Positions 15,033 to 22,314 of a stretch of 32,107 nt of DNA are shown one piece after another. Source of the stretch: an uncultured Actinomyces sp. (GTDB taxonomy: Bacteria > Actinomycetota > Actinomycetes > Actinomycetales > Actinomycetaceae); contig CALEXZ010000149.1 of NCBI GenBank assembly GCA_937926195.1, positions 1 to 32,107 of the forward strand, read 5' to 3'. The position numbers and the translations under genes are program-made. Position 1 is the stretch's first letter, and each line of letters opens with the position of its first letter. The notes beneath the pieces are model-generated. The model saw only the letters and a program-made list of their open reading frames with translations. It searched no databases and was not told the origin of the DNA.

Positions 15033-16637
15033 TCAGCGCGGCACGACGACGGTCAACGCCCCCGGCTCGATGACCGCCTCCACACGGCGGGCCGAGCCGA
15101 GGGTGTCACCGTCAACCTCGAAGGGCACGGGCTCATCGGTCTCGATGAGAACCCGTGCCCCCGAGGTTGTGCGGAAGCCCTCGGAGTCCCGACCGGTGAG
15201 GATCTGCGTGCCCAGGCGGGCCCAGTCGGTGACACGGCCGGGGGAGGCGATCATGACGTCGAGCAGGCCGTCGTCGGGCCTGGCTTCCGGGAAGATCGTC
15301 ATCCCAGGGGCGATCGTGCCGACGTTGCCCATGAGGACCATGACGGCCGAGTGCTCCTCGGCCTCGCCGTCATCGAGGGTGACGGCGACCGGGAAGGGGT
15401 CGGGCACCGCGTTCTGCACGGCGGCGACCGCGTAGGCGCCCGCCCGGATGACCTTCTTGAGGTCGGCGTTCGTGTCCTCCATGATCTGGGCGTCCAGGCC
15501 CAGGCCGGCCATGACGACGAAGCGTCCGCTGTGCTCCGAGCCCTCCTCGTCGAGCCAGGTGATGCTCACCGCGTCCACCTGCCGGCTGTGGCCCCGGAAC
15601 GCCAGCTCAAGGGCGGCGTCGACGTCCAGGGGAACGCCCAGGTTGCGTGCCAGGAGGTTGCCGGTGCCCGAGGGCAGCAGCGCCATGGGCACGCCCGAGC
15701 CCGCGAGCTCGGTGCTGACGGCGCGCACCGTGCCGTCACCCCCGGCCACGAGCACAAGGTCCGCGCCGTCGGCCAGCGCGCGCCGGGCGGCCCCGTGCCC
15801 CGGGTCGTCGGTGCTCGTCTCCAGCCACGTCGTCGGGTTCCAGCCGCGCCTGAGCACCGTGGCCTCGACCCGGCGCCGCAGCAGGGACAGGTCGTCGAAC
15901 TTCGTCGGGTTGAGGATGATGGCGGCGTGCGCGTCCACCGACTCGGCCGGCAGCCCCATACGCGCCCAGTCGACGAGGATGGGACGCACCCCGCCCGCCA
16001 GCAGGGCGAGGTTGGCGACGGCGACGCCGAAGAGCCCACCACCGACGATGTCGGAGACGTGGGCCAGGCCCGTGCTCCACTGCGCGACGGCCGTCACCAG
16101 GGCGACGCCACTGGCCAGCAGGGCCGAGGCGAGCACCGAGGTGCCCGCGCGGCGGTGGGCGCGTGCCAGGGTGACGGCCCCCCAGGCGCCGATCGTCACC
16201 GCGGCGACGTGGCTGGAGGGGTAGGCGCCTCCCAGGTTCGACACGGAGTCGGCGAAGATCGTGTGGGGGCGCTCGACGTGGAGCCAGGCGCTCAGCCCCA
16301 GCACGACCGGGATGCCGCAGGCGGCGGCGCCCAGCGCGATCGCCAGGCGCCGCATACGCCTGGAGAAGGAGAAGACGGCCACGAGCCCGAGGGCCGCGAG
16401 CACGACGAGCGGGTGTGTGAGCAGGGAGAAGGCCTCGGCGAGCTGGCCGCGCACGGAGCGCAGGGCGATCCTCGGGGCCGCCAGGTGGGCGTCGAGCCAC
16501 GCGGTCCGGCCGGAGACCACGAGCCAGGTCCAGGCGGCGAAAGCCACCAGGGACAGGGCCGCGGCACAGAGCTCGAGGGTGAGTGCGCGCGAGCGGCGCG
16601 GGAGGAAGCGGCGGCGACCGTCAGGTGCGGGGGCCAT
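15033..16637 (-). CDS. PAP2 phosphatase-diacylglycerol/lipid kinase fusion protein
   Basis: The product is 534 aa. Residues 20-215 are a six-helix PAP2 domain with the phosphatase motifs HVERP (120-124), PSSH (140-143) and LAHVSDIVGG (191-200); the Arg usually found in the last motif is not seen. Residues 236-534 are a DAGK-catalytic domain with ILNPTKF, the nucleotide loop GGDGT (299-303), PSGTGN (322-327) and a C-terminal beta domain (FEVDGD). One half should remove phosphate from a lipid phosphate and the other should add phosphate to a lipid such as diacylglycerol, at the cytoplasmic membrane. GAGGAG precedes ATG 16637. It is the only gene of its unit. The enzyme class is clear; the lipid substrate is not. 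Confidence 0.92.
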   Translation of the reverse strand: MAPAPDGRRRFLPRRSRALTLELCAAALSLVAFAAWTWLVVSGRTAWLDAHLAAPRIALRSVRGQLAEAFSLLTHPLVVLAALGLVAVFSFSRRMRRLAIALGAAACGIPVVLGLSAWLHVERPHTIFADSVSNLGGAYPSSHVAAVTIGAWGAVTLARAHRRAGTSVLASALLASGVALVTAVAQWSTGLAHVSDIVGGGLFGVAVANLALLAGGVRPILVDWARMGLPAESVDAHAAIILNPTKFDDLSLLRRRVEATVLRRGWNPTTWLETSTDDPGHGAARRALADGADLVLVAGGDGTVRAVSTELAGSGVPMALLPSGTGNLLARNLGVPLDVDAALELAFRGHSRQVDAVSITWLDEEGSEHSGRFVVMAGLGLDAQIMEDTNADLKKVIRAGAYAVAAVQNAVPDPFPVAVTLDDGEAEEHSAVMVLMGNVGTIAPGMTIFPEARPDDGLLDVMIASPGRVTDWARLGTQILTGRDSEGFRTTSGARVLIETDEPVPFEVDGDTLGSARRVEAVIEPGALTVVVPR

Positions 16638-16753
16638 GGGATCTCCTCGGGCTCGAGCCTGTCACGCCAGGACGCCGGGACGTGGCTGAGGGCTGTGTCG
16701 GCGCGAGCCTACGACCGCCGGGCGCCCGGTGCGCTGACGGGACACGGGGAAAG

Positions 16754-16792
16754 CAAAAAAGGACGTCCGCGAGCGTGCTCGCGGACGTCCTT
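16754..16792 (-). terminator. Intrinsic terminator of tRNA-Pro
   Basis: GGACGTCCGCGAG and its exact complement CTCGCGGACGTCC (16761-16773 and 16778-16790) form a 13-bp stem with a 4-nt loop. On the minus strand it is followed by six T (A-run at 16755-16760), directly 3' of the tRNA. Confidence 0.93.
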
Positions 16793-16796
16793 CACG

Positions 16797-16870
<74 letters not shown>

Positions 16871-16886
16871 TGTGTGTGCACAGGGA

Positions 16887-16892
16887 ACTATA
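16887..16892 (-). promoter_or_regulatory. -10 element of the tRNA-Pro promoter
   Basis: On the minus strand TATAGT lies 16 nt upstream of the tRNA 5' end. A weak -35-like TTCCCA is found at 18-nt spacing. The surroundings are GC-rich, so this AT-rich hexamer stands out. Confidence 0.5.
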
Positions 16893-16899
16893 ACCACTG

Positions 16900-16953
16900 G
16901 TGGGCGGCCGTGGGAAATCTCAGGCCTGAGTCCTGGGTCACGTGGCCGCCCAC
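16900..16953. repeat. Inverted repeat between metallophosphoesterase and tRNA-Pro
   Basis: GTGGGCGGCC (16900-16909) and GGCCGCCCAC (16944-16953) pair perfectly over 10 bp around a 34-nt loop. It lies just 3' of the metallophosphoesterase stop and overlaps the region upstream of the tRNA promoter. It has no T-run, so it may be a weak or Rho-assisted terminator. Confidence 0.35.
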
Positions 16954-16963
16954 GGGCCGGCCC

Positions 16964-17953
16964 TCAGGTGGCCGGCACCAGCGTCAGGAGCGTCGCCTCG
17001 GGGCGGCAGGCGAAGCGGACCGGCGCGTAGGGGCTCGTTCCCAGGCCCGCGGACACGTGCAGGAACATGTGGTCGGCCGCCTGCGGCTCACCGATACGAC
17101 CCGGGTACTGCGACAGCCGTCGGGTGACGCGCTCGCGGTCCAGGTCACAGTTCGTCACCAGCGCCCCCAGGCCCGGCAGGCACAGCTGGCCGCCGTGGGT
17201 GTGGCCCGCCAGGGCCAGGTCGACGTCGTCGGCGCTCATTGCGGACAGCACCCGCCGGTAGGGGGCGTGCAGGAGACCCAGCCGCAGCGGACGGCCCTCC
17301 CGCCCCCGCAGCCACATGCCGTCAGGCGCGCAGGCCCCGGCCAACGGGTAGAGGTCCCGGTCGGCGTGAGGGTCGTCCACACCCACGAGCTGCACCCGGC
17401 GTCCGCGCACGCTCAGCTCGCCGCGCGCGTTCGTCAGGTCGGCCCAGCCGCCGGAGCGCTGGAGGTCACGCACCTCCTGCCACGGCAGGGCCTCGACCCG
17501 CTGATCCGGGTCGTCGGCGTCACGCGGGTCGCGACGCAGGTAGCGCGTCGGCGAGCTGCGGATGGTGCTGCGGTAGTCGTGGTCGCCCATGACGAAGGCG
17601 CCGGGAAGGTGCAGGAAGGGCTCCAGCGCCCGCCCCAGCGGCTCCAGGCCGGAGGCGAAGGAGAGGTTGTCCCCGGTGTTGACGACGATGTCCGGCTGGA
17701 GCTGCGCCAGCGCGCGCACCCAGGCCACCCGGGCCTCGGTGCGGTCTGTGAGGTGGAGGTCAGCCAGGTGCAGGAGCGTCACCGGCTCCTCACCGGCGGC
17801 GAGTACCGGCACCTCCAGGCGACGCAGCGCGGGGGTGCGGGCCTCGATCAGCGCGTAGCCCAGTGCCCCGGCCCCGACGGCGGTCGCCGTGGCGATGACG
17901 CGGGCGGTGCGGCGGGCGAGCGCTGCCAGGGTCGTGGTGTCCGTGTGGAGCAC
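16964..17953 (-). CDS. Membrane-anchored metallophosphoesterase
   Basis: The product is 329 aa. An N-terminal helix (about 17-36, VIATATAVGAGALGYALIE) should anchor it in the membrane. Calcineurin-type metal motifs follow: LADLHL with D65 and H67, VNTGDN with D95, VMGDHDY (122-127), LLHAP and AGHTHGGQ. The usual GNHD motif reads GDHD, with D124 in place of the bridging Asn. Such enzymes hydrolyse phosphate esters with two metal ions; the substrate is unknown. GTG 17953 lies 3 nt after the penicillin-binding protein stop, with GAGCGAGGA upstream, so the two genes are one operon. In M. tuberculosis, as I remember, Rv3683 sits next to ponA2 in the same way, which supports a cell-envelope role. 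Confidence 0.9.
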   Translation of the reverse strand: MLHTDTTTLAALARRTARVIATATAVGAGALGYALIEARTPALRRLEVPVLAAGEEPVTLLHLADLHLTDRTEARVAWVRALAQLQPDIVVNTGDNLSFASGLEPLGRALEPFLHLPGAFVMGDHDYRSTIRSSPTRYLRRDPRDADDPDQRVEALPWQEVRDLQRSGGWADLTNARGELSVRGRRVQLVGVDDPHADRDLYPLAGACAPDGMWLRGREGRPLRLGLLHAPYRRVLSAMSADDVDLALAGHTHGGQLCLPGLGALVTNCDLDRERVTRRLSQYPGRIGEPQAADHMFLHVSAGLGTSPYAPVRFACRPEATLLTLVPAT

Positions 17954-17956
17954 GGG

Positions 17957-20188
17957 TCAGTCCTCGCTCTCGTCCTCGTCCGATCGTGCGGGCGTCTGCT
18001 GCGCGGAGCCGGCTGCGGGGGAGTCCTGTTGGCTGCTCTGCCCGGTGGAGGCCGCGGGGGTGGCCCCGGTCGCCGGCGTCGGCTGGGCTCCGAGACTCAC
18101 CTGGGGGAAGGACTCGAAGGGCGTGCCCGACAGGGCGGCGTCCATGTACATCTTCCACAGGGGCGCGGGTGCGTCGGAGCCGTACATCGTCGAGTACCAG
18201 CGTCCGCCGATGACCTGGTTGTTCATCGCGGAGTAGCTCTCGGAGTGGCCGAGCCAGACGGCGGCGGACAGGCTCGGGGTGAAGCCCACGAACCAGGCGT
18301 TGTCCATCTTCTCCGTCGTGCCCGTCTTGCCGGCGGAGGGACGCCCGCCCGCCAGGGCGGCGGTGTGGCCGGTGCCGGGACTGGTCATGACGGAGGTGAG
18401 GGTGAGGGTCGTCTGGTCCGCGGCCGTGGCCTCCATGACCTGCGTGCACTCGGCCGAGGGCACCGCCATCGAGTTGCCGTCGGTGTCAGTGATCGAGTCG
18501 ATCGCGATGGGCTTGCAGTACACGCCGTGCGCGGCGAAGGTGGCGTAGGCGTTGGCCATCTGCAGCGGGGTGACCTCCTGCGAGCCCAGGGCGATGGAGG
18601 GCTTGGCGCTGAGCGGCTGGCCGTCGTTCGTCGTCACCCCCATCTTGGCCGCCAGGTCCGTGATGGAGCAGATGTCCATCGCCGCGGTCATGCGCGCGTA
18701 GCCGACGTTGATCGACAGCTGGGTCGAGCGGATGACGTTGTTGTTGCCGCCCTCGGAGGCGTTGGCGTTACCGACCCTCCAGTCGTCGGCGTTCTCCGGG
18801 GCGCAGGAGATCCTCCACGTGGAGGCCGGGATGACCGTGGGCGAGGTGTTGAAGGTCGTGTAGCCCGAGCGTCCCTCCTGGTACCACTGGGCCAGGACGA
18901 AGGTCTTGAAGGTGGATCCAGGCTGGAAGCCGGAGGTGCCGTCGGAGTTCTCCAGGCCGCCGTGGGCCGCGTCCACGCCCAGGGAGATCTGGGTCGCCGT
19001 CGGGTCCTCCTCGCTCGCGTCCCCGTAGTTCGTGTTCTGGGAGATCGCGAGGATCCGGCCGGTGCCCGGCTCCACCGACACCAGGGCCGCCTTGACGTTG
19101 GAGGGGTCGCCCGTGGGCACGTACTCCTGCACCGCGGCGTCAGCGGCCGCCTGGCGTCCCAGGTCGAGCGTCGTCCTGATCGTCAGGCCGCCGCGCAGGA
19201 GTAGCTGGCGGCGCTCGGCCTCGGTGGCGCCGAAGAGCTCAGAGGTCTCGATCTCGCCGACGACGTACTCGCAGAAGTAGGCGGCGCTCCCTGCGGCCCC
19301 GCAGCCGCCGACGGTGTTCGTCACCGAGAGCATGTCGGCGATCTGGGTGTTGATCGCCTCGTCGTACTGCTCCTGGGTGATGAACTCCTCCTCCAGCATC
19401 TTCTGCAGCACCCAGTCCATACGGTCCTTGGCCCGCTCCGGGAACGCGATGGGGTCGTAGGCGCCCGGGGCGTTGGTCAGGCCCGCCAGCAGCGCGGCCT
19501 CCGCCACCGTCAGCTCGGCCGCGGAGTGGGAGAAGAAGTGCTGGGCGGAGGCCTCGACCCCGTAGGTCGAGGGGCCGAAGGCGGCGATGTTGAGGTAGCC
19601 CTCGAGGATCTGCTGCTTGGAGTACATCCGCTCGACCGTGAGCGCGTACTTGATCTCACGCAGCTTGCGGGCGTAGCTCGTCTCGGTCGCCGCCGTGATC
19701 CCGGCCTGGTCCCCCCTCTGCAGCGCGGCCTCGACGAGGACGTTGCGCACGTACTGCTGGGTGAGCGTCGAGGCCCCCTGGGAGCCGCCTGACGCGTTGG
19801 ACAGGAGCGCACGCACCATGCCCAGCGGGTCGACGCCCTTGTGCCTGTAGAAGCGCTGGTCCTCCACCGCGATGATCGCGTTCTGGATGTTGACGGAGAT
19901 CTGGTCCAGGGAGACCACGATGCGGTTCTCGGCGTAGAACTGGGCGATCTCCGTGCCGTCCGCGGCCTGGATGACCGAGACCTCGCTGGGCTCCAGGATG
20001 TTGAAGTCCGTGGGAAGCTCTTCGAAGAACTGGGCGCCCGCATGGGTCACGGCCGAGGCGGCACCGACCGCGGGCATCGCGAATCCCGCTGCGAGGACGC
20101 CGCCCGCCCCGGAGAGCAGCACGAAGGCGAGCAGCATCGCGATGACCTTGGTGGGCGAGAGGGACCCGCCGTGCGTTGAGGAGGACAT
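17957..20188 (-). CDS. Class A penicillin-binding protein (transglycosylase/transpeptidase), PonA-like
   Basis: The product is 743 aa. A transmembrane anchor at about 15-37 is followed by a GT51 glycosyltransferase domain with the catalytic Glu in AVEDQRFYRHKG (E109) and GASTLTQQYVRN (138-149). The transpeptidase domain has GSTFK (S425, K428), SIN (492-494) and KTG (621-623). All catalytic motifs are intact. It polymerises and cross-links peptidoglycan on the outer face of the membrane. The C-terminus is a Gln/Ala/Pro-rich tail ending DEDESED, and no PASTA domain is seen, unlike mycobacterial PonA2. GAGGAG precedes ATG 20188. The gene is divergent from whiB and coupled to the metallophosphoesterase gene. 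Confidence 0.94.
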   Translation of the reverse strand: MSSSTHGGSLSPTKVIAMLLAFVLLSGAGGVLAAGFAMPAVGAASAVTHAGAQFFEELPTDFNILEPSEVSVIQAADGTEIAQFYAENRIVVSLDQISVNIQNAIIAVEDQRFYRHKGVDPLGMVRALLSNASGGSQGASTLTQQYVRNVLVEAALQRGDQAGITAATETSYARKLREIKYALTVERMYSKQQILEGYLNIAAFGPSTYGVEASAQHFFSHSAAELTVAEAALLAGLTNAPGAYDPIAFPERAKDRMDWVLQKMLEEEFITQEQYDEAINTQIADMLSVTNTVGGCGAAGSAAYFCEYVVGEIETSELFGATEAERRQLLLRGGLTIRTTLDLGRQAAADAAVQEYVPTGDPSNVKAALVSVEPGTGRILAISQNTNYGDASEEDPTATQISLGVDAAHGGLENSDGTSGFQPGSTFKTFVLAQWYQEGRSGYTTFNTSPTVIPASTWRISCAPENADDWRVGNANASEGGNNNVIRSTQLSINVGYARMTAAMDICSITDLAAKMGVTTNDGQPLSAKPSIALGSQEVTPLQMANAYATFAAHGVYCKPIAIDSITDTDGNSMAVPSAECTQVMEATAADQTTLTLTSVMTSPGTGHTAALAGGRPSAGKTGTTEKMDNAWFVGFTPSLSAAVWLGHSESYSAMNNQVIGGRWYSTMYGSDAPAPLWKMYMDAALSGTPFESFPQVSLGAQPTPATGATPAASTGQSSQQDSPAAGSAQQTPARSDEDESED

Positions 20189-20362
20189 GGGGTCAGACTA
20201 CGTGCCCCCGGTGCGGGCACACAGTGGGCCAGGACTCCTCCCCGCCTGGGATCGTGCTGGGACACGGGTGTGGGAGGCAGGGACCCGGCGCACCGGCCGG
20301 CTCCCCCGGCCTGGCCGCATGTGGTTCCCCGGGCGCCTGCCCGTCCGTCAGCATGAAGGGAT

Positions 20363-20392
20363 TTGTCTGATTCGCTCACCATGACATACGGT
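20363..20392 (+). promoter_or_regulatory. Candidate whiB promoter
   Basis: TTGTCT (20363-20368) and TACGGT (20387-20392) are 18 nt apart, 60 nt upstream of the whiB ATG, in a locally less GC-rich stretch. The 263-nt divergent region to the penicillin-binding protein gene shows no other strong element. Confidence 0.4.
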
Positions 20393-20451
20393 CAGATGTG
20401 ACGGCAGCGACACCGTGGTCGCGGCCCTGCTGACGTGAGCGGGAGCGTGAG

Positions 20452-20775
20452 ATGACCTTCGACCAGACCTGGGCAGTCCGGGCCGCCTGCGCCAACGTGG
20501 AACCGGATCAGCTCTTCGGCAAGGGCGCCGAGCAGCGTGACGCCCGTTCCCTGTGCTTCTCCTGCCCCGTGCGCATGGAGTGCCTGGCCGAGGCCCTCGA
20601 CTCCGAGTCCTCCTTCGGTGTGTGGGGCGGCCTCACCGAGCGCGAGCGTCGCGCCCTGCTGCGCCGATTCCCCGAGGTCGACGACTGGGGGGCCTGGCTG
20701 CGCCGCGAGGACGACGAGCTCGTCGCCGAGATCCACGCCCACCGGGCCCCGCGGATCCTCGCCCGGGTGCGCTGA
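20452..20775 (+). CDS. WhiB-family iron-sulfur regulator (WhiB4-like by position)
   Basis: The product is 107 aa. The four cluster cysteines are C13 (RAACANV) and C35, C38 and C44 (CFSCPVRMEC), followed by the GVWGG turn (56-60) and a basic helix TERERRALLRRF. This set binds a [4Fe-4S] cluster that senses oxygen or nitric oxide, and WhiB proteins act with sigma factor region 4. The segment around residues 65-72 likely contacts DNA. ATG 20452 is preceded by GGGAG. Its divergent position to the class A penicillin-binding protein gene matches whiB4-ponA2 of M. tuberculosis as remembered, hence WhiB4-like; that subclass assignment is inference from synteny rather than sequence. Confidence 0.93.
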   Translation: MTFDQTWAVRAACANVEPDQLFGKGAEQRDARSLCFSCPVRMECLAEALDSESSFGVWGGLTERERRALLRRFPEVDDWGAWLRREDDELVAEIHAHRAPRILARVR

Positions 20776-20869
20776 GCGGTCTGCCCGCGTGGCCTGCGGG
20801 CGGAGCGGTTCCCGCGGGCGCGCTGACACGCCCGGCCCCTTCGGTGCCGGGTCGCCGTAGGCTGTCCCC

Positions 20870-21028
20870 ATGACTACATGGGAGTACGCCACCATTCCGC
20901 TTCTCACCCACGCCACCAAGCAGATCCTCGACCAGTGGGGCGCTGACGGCTGGGAGCTCGTGCAGGTCGTCCCCGGGCCGACCGGCTCGGAGAACCTGGT
21001 CGCCTACCTCAAGCGCCCCCGCGCCTAG
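20870..21028 (+). CDS. Small DUF4177-type protein (52 aa)
   Basis: ATG 20870 opens a 53-codon frame with genome-typical codons ending in TAG 21026-21028. The sequence includes TTWEYATIPLL, KQILDQWGADGWELVQVV and NLVAYLKRPRA, the two-strand-plus-helix layout (WEY...LN..G.EGWELV...) of DUF4177 proteins. It is too short for ordinary ORF cut-offs and easily missed. M. tuberculosis has a 51-aa protein, Rv3678A, in the corresponding place between crp and whiB4 (from memory), which supports it as a real conserved gene. The function is unknown. It is 94 nt downstream of whiB on the same strand; no strong ribosome-binding site is visible. Confidence 0.87.
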   Translation: MTTWEYATIPLLTHATKQILDQWGADGWELVQVVPGPTGSENLVAYLKRPRA

Positions 21029-21163
21029 CGCCTCGACGTCGTGGTCGTGCACCTGCCCGGTGCGCGACCACGAGGGACGGGCACGCCGGCGATGCGACGA
21101 CGCGGACCTGGGGCGACGGGCTCGCACCCGACGGGGGAGGGGGCGGGCGGTGCGACCACACGT

Positions 21164-21180
21164 GTTCTCTGTTAGAGAAC
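21164..21180. repeat. Palindromic site 1, GTTCTCTgttAGAGAAC
   Basis: A perfect 7+3+7 dyad in a non-coding region. The same core recurs at 21227-21241 with one difference in the spacer. The form suggests a binding site for a dimeric regulator. Confidence 0.85.
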
Positions 21181-21181
21181 C

Positions 21182-21197
21182 TAGGTCCTAGGACCTA
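21182..21197. repeat. 16-bp perfect palindrome TAGGTCCTAGGACCTA
   Basis: The sequence is identical to its reverse complement and starts 2 nt after site 1. It could form a cruciform or a third binding site. Confidence 0.85.
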
Positions 21198-21226
21198 ATT
21201 TCGGGCCGCCCGTCCCTCGACCTGCT

Positions 21227-21241
21227 TTCTCTGTCAGAGAA
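21227..21241. repeat. Palindromic site 2, TTCTCTgtcAGAGAA
   Basis: A perfect 6+3+6 dyad, the second copy of the site at 21164-21180. Centre-to-centre distance is 62 nt, near six helical turns, so both sites would face the same side of the DNA. Confidence 0.85.
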
Positions 21242-21277
21242 CGGCTTATGCGGCTCCGGCCCTCCTGCGGGACGTGC

Positions 21278-21411
21278 CGCCCCTGGTGAGGGACCCCGCA
21301 CCGGGAGGCCCTCACCAGGGGCGGGCGGGCCAGGCAGGCCGCAGTCGCCGGGACCCGGTACAGGCCGGGACCCGGCTGACGGTGGCTCGCGCTGGCCCGC
21401 CCGCCCCTGGT
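21278..21411. repeat. Three-arm inverted repeat with two mutually exclusive hairpins
   Basis: Arm A (21278-21292, CGCCCCTGGTGAGGG) is an exact complement of 21309-21323. The overlapping arm B (21314-21333) is an exact 20-bp complement of arm C (21392-21411). B can therefore pair with A or C but not both. No T-run follows on either strand. Confidence 0.75.
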
Positions 21412-21434
21412 AAGACTGGAGCCCGGAGCCCCTG

Positions 21435-22112
21435 TCAGCGAGCGCGGCGGCGCAGGCGGTCGACGTCGAGCAGCGTGACGGCGCGGCCCTCCAGGCGGAT
21501 CCAGCCGCGCGAGACGAACTCCGCCAGCGACTTGTTGACGGTCTCGCGCGAGGCGCCCACCAGCTGGGCCAGCTCCTCCTGGGTGAGGTCGTGCGGGACG
21601 TGCACGCCGTCCTCCGTCGTCGAGCCGAAGCGGTCCGCGAGGTCCAGCAGGGCCTTGGCCACGCGCCCGGGCACGTCGGAGAAGACGAGGTCGGCCAGCG
21701 CGGTGTTCGTACGGCGCAGGCGCTGGGCCAGCGCGCGCAGCATGTCCTTGGCGAGCTGGGGGTGCGTCTCGATGAAGGTCATGAGCTGGGCGTGCTCGAG
21801 GGTGAGCAGGTCCGTGGGGGCCACGGCGGTCGCCGTCGTCGAGCGCGGACCCGGGTCGAAGAGCGTGAGCTCGCCGACGAGCTCGCCGGGGCCCAGCACG
21901 GCCAGCAGGTTCTCGCGGCCGTCGGCGGAGGCGTGCCCGAGCTTGATCTTGCCGGACAGAAGCACGTAGAAACGGTCACCCGGGTCACCCTCGTTGAAAA
22001 GCGTCTCGCCGCGACGCAGAGTCGTCTGCGACATCATGGCGCGCAGCTCCTCCTGGTCCTCCGGACTCATCCCCTCGAAGAGAGGGATCCTGGAGATGAT
22101 GCTGTCGTCCAC
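21435..22112 (-). CDS. crp: Crp/Fnr-family transcriptional regulator (CRP)
   Basis: The product is 225 aa from GTG 22112, matching the length of M. tuberculosis Crp. GTG 22112 is chosen because AGGAGG lies 6 nt upstream and DDSIISRIPLFEG is the usual N-terminus; a longer ORF reaches 22172. The cNMP-binding domain has GDRFYVLLSGKIK and the phosphate-binding cassette GELTLFDPGPRST. The HTH contains LTQEELAQLVGASRETVN, followed by GWIRLEGRAVTLL. It is a global cAMP-responsive activator/repressor in relatives. The gene is divergent from nth. A TTGATC-N16-TAGAGT promoter is visible upstream. Confidence 0.93.
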   Translation of the reverse strand: MDDSIISRIPLFEGMSPEDQEELRAMMSQTTLRRGETLFNEGDPGDRFYVLLSGKIKLGHASADGRENLLAVLGPGELVGELTLFDPGPRSTTATAVAPTDLLTLEHAQLMTFIETHPQLAKDMLRALAQRLRRTNTALADLVFSDVPGRVAKALLDLADRFGSTTEDGVHVPHDLTQEELAQLVGASRETVNKSLAEFVSRGWIRLEGRAVTLLDVDRLRRRAR

Positions 22113-22186
22113 GAGGGTCCTCCTACTTGTCCTCTGACGGTCCTCTGAGCTCGTGCTGAGCTCATACGTCATATCCTGCCACGGGC

Positions 22187-22202
22187 TGTGACCTAAGGCA
22201 CG
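22187..22202. promoter_or_regulatory. Half-conserved CRP-like site
   Basis: TGTGA-N6-GCACG matches the actinobacterial CRP pattern TGTGA-N6-TCACA fully in one half and in 3 of 5 positions in the other. It lies just downstream of the predicted crp start of transcription, where an autoregulatory site could act. Weak evidence. Confidence 0.25.
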
Positions 22203-22211
22203 CCGTCGAGC

Positions 22212-22239
22212 ACTCTAACTCTCTTGTGTCACAGATCAA
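22212..22239 (-). promoter_or_regulatory. Candidate crp promoter
   Basis: On the minus strand TTGATC (22239-22234) and TAGAGT (22217-22212) are separated by 16 nt, about 100 nt upstream of the crp GTG. The spacer contains TGTGAC, a CRP half-site. Confidence 0.4.
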
Positions 22240-22314
22240 GTCATGCGGGCACGTTCCTGCCCCCGGCGTGTCTGAGGGGGCGCACCCGCGTCCCGGGGCG
22301 GCAGGATAGTGACG

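Larger units (their letters stand above)
21029..21434. other. 406-nt gene-free region between DUF4177 and crp 3' ends
   Basis: Both flanking genes point into this region, so it holds two 3' ends. No convincing coding frame is seen. It is dense in dyads: two TTCTCTGTYAGAGAA sites, a 16-bp palindrome between them, a 15-bp and an alternative 20-bp inverted repeat, and two GCCGGGACCCGG copies (21347-21358, 21364-21375). These are entered separately. Confidence 0.8.

Noticed and set aside
22187..22202. TGTGA-N6-GCACG as a firm CRP operator
   Set aside because: Only one half matches the consensus, so it is listed as a weak site only and not as a finding.
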